Below, one piece after another: positions 60,365 through 64,000 of a stretch of 64,000 nucleotides of DNA. Under the pieces are notes generated by a model. The model saw only the letters and a program-made list of their open reading frames with translations. It was not told the DNA's origin and ran no database searches. Made by a program: the position numbers and the translations under genes. The DNA is from Desulfobacula sp. GTDB lineage: Bacteria; Desulfobacterota; Desulfobacteria; Desulfobacterales; Desulfobacteraceae. Position 1 is the first letter of the stretch. The number at the start of each line of letters is the position of its first letter. The stretch is taken from the NCBI RefSeq assembly GCF_030145145.1, contig NZ_JAQYWD010000035.1:1-64000 (forward strand), read 5' to 3'.

Positions 60365-62137
60365 TTATAACCGATTTTGTAATTGCTGAATTTCTGCCTG
60401 CTTTTGCTTTAACAGCTCCATTAATTCGGCATCACAGCCCTTTTCCGCACTTATAATTTTAGTGGTTAAAGTGTTTTCCTGCTTTGTTCTAACACGAATA
60501 ATTCGGTTTATTATGACCAGAGCGGTTTGGTGCATATCCTGTTCTGAAACAATATCATTCATGGCATAAGAAGCAATCAAAGCCTGATCCTCGTTCGTAT
60601 CCATTTTGGCCATAACATTTGTAATGAAGGCGGTTGTATCGGGATCCACACTGATGATTTTCTTGCCAATGCGCTTTAATTTTTCAGAATAGAAATAGGC
60701 TAAAACATCTCTGCGTTTAATTTCATCTAAAATTTCAGGATAATTCAACATCATTGAAATCAGTTGTTCTTCTCTTCTGTCAGATGCCAGTTTCGCTTGA
60801 TCTGGTTTTTCATTCATCAAGCCGGCAGTTCGGGTATCCTGTTTCAAATACTGTTCTCTGACCTTTTCCAAAACCGCTTTTTCATCAATATTTAAGGTTT
60901 CTGCCAGTTCTTTGACATACAACGACCTTAACGCACTGTCCCGGATCAGACTTAAATGCGGCTTCATCTCCTCTAAAATCCTGATTCGGCCTTCCACAGA
61001 AAGGCCATGGGTGTCAATGGCGACCTGTAAAAGAAACTGCATCACGGTTCGGGCACGGGATGCAAGATCATTAAATGCATCCTGCCCATGTTTGACCATA
61101 TAGGAATCCGGATCATTCCCTTCCGGAAGCACCAGTATCCGGGTATCAACGCCTTCTTTCATAAAAATCTCAATGCTTCTTTTTGCCGCATTGATGCCCG
61201 CTGCATCCGAGTCAAAAACAAGCACCATACGGGAAGCATATCCTTTCAACATCCTGACATGATCCGAAGTTAATGCCGTTCCCAGACTGGCCACCGTGTT
61301 TTTAATCCCGTGCTGATACAGGGATAAAAAATCAAAATAACCTTCAACAATATAAACAAACCCTTCCTGCCGGCAAAATTGTTTTGCCGCATGCAGGCCG
61401 TAAAGGATCCGGCTTTTGGTATACACCGGTGTTTCAGGGGAATTCATATATTTGGGCATGGCATCATCCATCACCCTTCCGCCGAACCCTGCCACCTGCA
61501 TATTCACATCAAAAATGGGAAACATGATCCGGTTTCTGAACCTGTCATAATACCCATTATTTGATTTTCGTTCCAAAATCAAACCCGATTGAACCGCCAC
61601 CTTTCTGGAAATTTTCTGTCGCTTTAAAACCGTGACGATGGCATCCCAGCTATCCTGGGAAAATCCCAGTTTGAACGTTTGAATAATCTCGTCTGAAATC
61701 CCTCTTCTTTGGAGATATTGCCTTGCCTTCTCCCCTTGTTTTGAATTTTTCAGTCCATCAAAATAAACCCCCATGATGGTTTTATTTAAACGCAGCAGCC
61801 CCTCTTTAAGATTGAGTTGATTTCTTTTTCCCGGTGAAATGGCTTTGGTTTCAATGGTAATCTGATACTTATGTGCCAGCATTTTGGCCGCTTCAGGAAA
61901 CGTAATCCCATGATATTTCATGGTATAAGACAATACATTCCCCCCGGCACTGCACCCGAAACAATAAAAAATCTGTTTGCTGGGATTCACAGAAAATGAA
62001 GGTGTCTTTTCAGAATGAAATGGGCATAACCCAAAAAAATTTCTGCCGGATTTTTTCAAAATAACAGATTCGGAAATAACATCAACAATATCTGCCGTAT
62101 TTAAAATATCTGAAATTTTTTCTTCAGGGATATACAT
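60365..62137 (-). CDS. dnaG: DNA primase
   Basis: A 590-residue primase. A CHC2 zinc finger lies near the N-terminus (CPFHSEKTPSFSV, then IFYCFGCSAGG), and the catalytic TOPRIM domain near 260-345 has VEGYFDFLSLYQHG and LVFDSDAAGINAAKRS. The C-terminal helicase-binding domain (about 450-590) is present and helical. It makes the RNA primers of replication. Gene order dnaG-rpoD is conserved. The next 165 bases upstream hold no gene. A candidate -35 box TTGACA (minus strand, 62205-62210) is seen there, but its -10 is weak. Confidence 0.97.
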   Translation of the reverse strand: MYIPEEKISDILNTADIVDVISESVILKKSGRNFFGLCPFHSEKTPSFSVNPSKQIFYCFGCSAGGNVLSYTMKYHGITFPEAAKMLAHKYQITIETKAISPGKRNQLNLKEGLLRLNKTIMGVYFDGLKNSKQGEKARQYLQRRGISDEIIQTFKLGFSQDSWDAIVTVLKRQKISRKVAVQSGLILERKSNNGYYDRFRNRIMFPIFDVNMQVAGFGGRVMDDAMPKYMNSPETPVYTKSRILYGLHAAKQFCRQEGFVYIVEGYFDFLSLYQHGIKNTVASLGTALTSDHVRMLKGYASRMVLVFDSDAAGINAAKRSIEIFMKEGVDTRILVLPEGNDPDSYMVKHGQDAFNDLASRARTVMQFLLQVAIDTHGLSVEGRIRILEEMKPHLSLIRDSALRSLYVKELAETLNIDEKAVLEKVREQYLKQDTRTAGLMNEKPDQAKLASDRREEQLISMMLNYPEILDEIKRRDVLAYFYSEKLKRIGKKIISVDPDTTAFITNVMAKMDTNEDQALIASYAMNDIVSEQDMHQTALVIINRIIRVRTKQENTLTTKIISAEKGCDAELMELLKQKQAEIQQLQNRL

Positions 62138-62302
62138 GTTGGTGGCGTTGACTCCAAAATTTAACGGTTCCGCACTTGAAATAAGCTAAGTATTTAAAAT
62201 CACATGTCAATAATTATCTTTATCGATAACTTTTATTTTGAAATCTTTTCGGTTTACGCTGCATATATTTTTTTTTGGCCATCAGATATGGTTGAACTGT
62301 TC

Positions 62303-62890
62303 CTATAGTGTTCCCTTGCTGGACAGGACGCCTGAAATTTTTTCATCCCTTCTGGTGGCCATGTGCAAAGATCTGCCAAATGCCTTGAAAATGGATTCAA
62401 GGACATGATGTTCATTTACGCCATAATAAGAATTAATGTGAAGATTAAACGCCCCTTGAACACAAACTGCCTGAAAGAATTCTTTGGCAAGATAGGCATC
62501 AAACTCACCTCTTGTTCGAAGCATCTCCGGGAAATTGTAGACAAGATACGGCCGGTTGGACAGGTCGATTGTAACCCTTGACAGGGCTTCGTCCATGGGA
62601 ACACTGGCATCCCCAAACCGGACAATCCGCTGTTTCTTCTCCAGGGCCCTGGAAAGTGCTTGGCCCAGAACCAGACCGATATCCTCAATCGTGTGATGGA
62701 AATCAACAGCAAGATCCCCTTTGGCACTGATTTCAAGATCGAAAAACCCATGAACCGTAAAAGCGGTCAGCATATGATCAAAAAAAGGTATCCCGGTTGA
62801 AATCTCCCCCTTGCCCGCACCATCCAAATTGAACGTGACATGAATGTCAGTTTCTTTTGTTTTTCGGGAAACGCTTGCCTTTCGACCCAT
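62303..62890 (-). CDS. hisB: Imidazoleglycerol-phosphate dehydratase
   Basis: A 195-residue enzyme of histidine synthesis, turning imidazoleglycerol phosphate into imidazoleacetol phosphate. The manganese-binding motifs are HHTIEDIGLVLGQAL (about residues 65-80) and its repeat EHHVLESIFKAFGRSLH near 155-170. IPFFDHMLTAF and the usual length of the monofunctional form are also present. No other his gene is in the window. It is a single gene. About 210 AT-rich bases separate its start from the small plus-strand gene upstream. Confidence 0.96.
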   Translation of the reverse strand: MGRKASVSRKTKETDIHVTFNLDGAGKGEISTGIPFFDHMLTAFTVHGFFDLEISAKGDLAVDFHHTIEDIGLVLGQALSRALEKKQRIVRFGDASVPMDEALSRVTIDLSNRPYLVYNFPEMLRTRGEFDAYLAKEFFQAVCVQGAFNLHINSYYGVNEHHVLESIFKAFGRSLHMATRRDEKISGVLSSKGTL

Positions 62891-63101
62891 AAAAAAAATC
62901 CTTGAATTTCAGCCAAACTGATACACACCAGCATACGCACGAATAGTATTCTATAAAAACGAATCTTTTATTCTATATAAGTCAATAATTTTTGTCAAAT
63001 ATTTTTTACTGAATAAAATCTTTATTGCCATGGCGCACTTTTATTCTTATACTTGTGCAGTCGCTAAGAAAAAAAGAATTTCATCCTCCGGGAAATAAAA
63101 A

Positions 63102-63326
63102 ATGGACATTTCACCCCCTGCATACAGCAATTATCCATCTGGTTTCAGGTATCCGGCGGTTCCAAATGCAACCGCCGCTGGTACGACCCCCCTGGCGGGA
63201 AGCACACAAACCGTTGATGCAACACCCGGCACCGTTACCATGGAACAGATCAACCCTTCTTTGGAAACCGACCCTGGAGCCCGGGAAGGTACCCAGGCTG
63301 CATCCTCTTTCCAAATTGCTGTTTAA
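63102..63326 (+). CDS. Small protein of unknown function (possible)
   Basis: A 74-residue frame starting MDISPPAYSNYPSGF, rich in Pro, Thr, Ala and Gly, without Cys or Trp and with no membrane segment. I do not recognise it. It ends 29 bases before the convergent hydrolase gene. A longer overlapping frame (63025-63363) has an unlikely composition and runs into that gene. Purine-rich GGGAAA before the ATG may be a ribosome-binding site. It may be a real small protein or chance. Confidence 0.4.
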   Translation: MDISPPAYSNYPSGFRYPAVPNATAAGTTPLAGSTQTVDATPGTVTMEQINPSLETDPGAREGTQAASSFQIAV

Positions 63327-63355
63327 TCCCTGCGAACAGACCCAAAGCCCAAACA

Positions 63356-63895
63356 CTACTTAATCAGTTTGACAATCTGCCTAAACGGATCCCCCTGTGC
63401 TGCCCGCATCAGTTCAAAAAATACCATTTCAACACAGGTCACCTGACCGCCCGATTGGACAATCCTTTGGATTCCAATGTCCTTATTCTCCCTGGTTCTG
63501 GATGACACGCAATCTGATACCACCTGAACCTCACATCCGTTTTGGATCAAGTCGTATCCGGATTGGAAAACACAGATATGGGTTTCAATTCCGGTTAACA
63601 GCACCTGAGTCCTTCCGGCTCGGTTGAACGTATCCATAAATTGCGGTTCACCGCAACAGGAAAATGAAAATTTTTCAATGGGTGTCTGACCTGTCAGACA
63701 GTTTGAAATCACTTCCGTGGTAGGGCCCAATTTACCTGGAATCTGCTCCATCCATATAATCGGTACGCCAAGGATTTTCATCCCCCGAATCAGGATTTCA
63801 AGTGATCCAAACAATTTTTCCTTTTCATACATTAATTGAGACAACTGGCCCTGAACATCAATCAACACCATAATGGTTTTATCAATGGCAAACAT
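63356..63895 (-). CDS. Isochorismatase-like cysteine hydrolase
   Basis: A 179-residue protein of the isochorismatase fold (YcaC-like). The catalytic triad is Asp in LIDVQGQ near residue 13, Lys in IEKFSFSCC near residue 96 and Cys in ETHICVFQSGYDLI near residue 127. It hydrolyses a small amide or ester, but the substrate is unknown. Full length. The ATG is 10 bases after a GAGG-type ribosome-binding site. Nothing else is seen between it and the window end. Confidence 0.9.
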   Translation of the reverse strand: MFAIDKTIMVLIDVQGQLSQLMYEKEKLFGSLEILIRGMKILGVPIIWMEQIPGKLGPTTEVISNCLTGQTPIEKFSFSCCGEPQFMDTFNRAGRTQVLLTGIETHICVFQSGYDLIQNGCEVQVVSDCVSSRTRENKDIGIQRIVQSGGQVTCVEMVFFELMRAAQGDPFRQIVKLIK

Positions 63896-64000
63896 CTGTT
63901 CCCTCCTCTATCCATCATTGAAAACTTAATTTGTAATCCCTGCCGATTTTTGTTACCGTGTTTCCGATAAACCAACAATCCACTCCACGTTTGATTAAAG

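Noticed and set aside
62195-62215. dnaG promoter with TTGACA
   Set aside because: The -35 box is good, but no acceptable -10 lies at 16-18 bases, so it was not listed as a promoter.
63025-63363. 112-residue plus-strand frame
   Set aside because: It overlaps the better frame 63102-63326 and the end of the hydrolase gene, and its composition is unlike a real protein.

Overview
The window reads as chromosomal DNA of a sulfate-reducing deltaproteobacterium, most likely of the Desulfobacterales. The grounds are an exosortase (XrtA/PEP-CTERM) exopolysaccharide locus, a PrkA-YeaH-SpoVR operon, a dnaG-rpoD operon and abundant short palindromic repeats. This taxonomic call is inference, because no rRNA is present. 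Most genes lie on the minus strand.

Positions 215-30908 are one large polysaccharide region. It encodes lipid-linked sugar initiation (22936-24330), chain-length control and a tyrosine kinase (24351-26901), outer-membrane export (20553-22825), a WecB epimerase, EpsI, an exosortase, UDP-glucose dehydrogenase, several glycosyltransferases, a FemAB-like protein, a deacetylase, acyltransferases, an asparagine-synthase-like protein and a Wzx flippase. At the far end is an unusual three-domain protein made of two sulfotransferase domains and a CysQ-like domain. A PrsT-like TPR lipoprotein and a PEP-CTERM substrate sit on the other side of the main operon. Sigma-54-type promoter sequences precede both the main operon and the PEP-CTERM gene, which suggests coordinated control of polymer and substrate. 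An ISAzo13-type insertion sequence separates epsI from the exosortase gene. A toxin-antitoxin pair lies inside the glycosyltransferase run. Near 5.4-6.3 kb a gene with an in-frame TGA (possible selenocysteine) adjoins a decayed acyltransferase gene.

Positions 31372-40674 hold aminopeptidase N, debris of toxin-antitoxin systems (a truncated toxin and three antitoxin-like genes, one behind a perfect palindromic operator), two more sugar-nucleotide genes, a bacterial cereblon-like CULT-domain protein, an EI24-like membrane protein and a class IV aminotransferase. This part is dense in repeats. One small mobile palindrome has inserted into another and is flanked by target-site duplications.

Positions 40860-63895 are mainly housekeeping: a class III cyclase-like protein, mfd, a four-gene operon (PrkA, YeaH, SpoVR, second PrkA-like kinase), ispD, a protein with a C-terminal HPr-like domain, RNase P RNA, a zinc-ribbon protein, a Nif3-like protein, tRNA(CAU), rpoD, dnaG, hisB and an isochorismatase-like hydrolase.

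At least four repeat families are visible (named A to D here), plus one 66-bp palindrome flanked by an 8-bp duplication. All seven family A copies, and the three related cores in family B, point the same way along the window.
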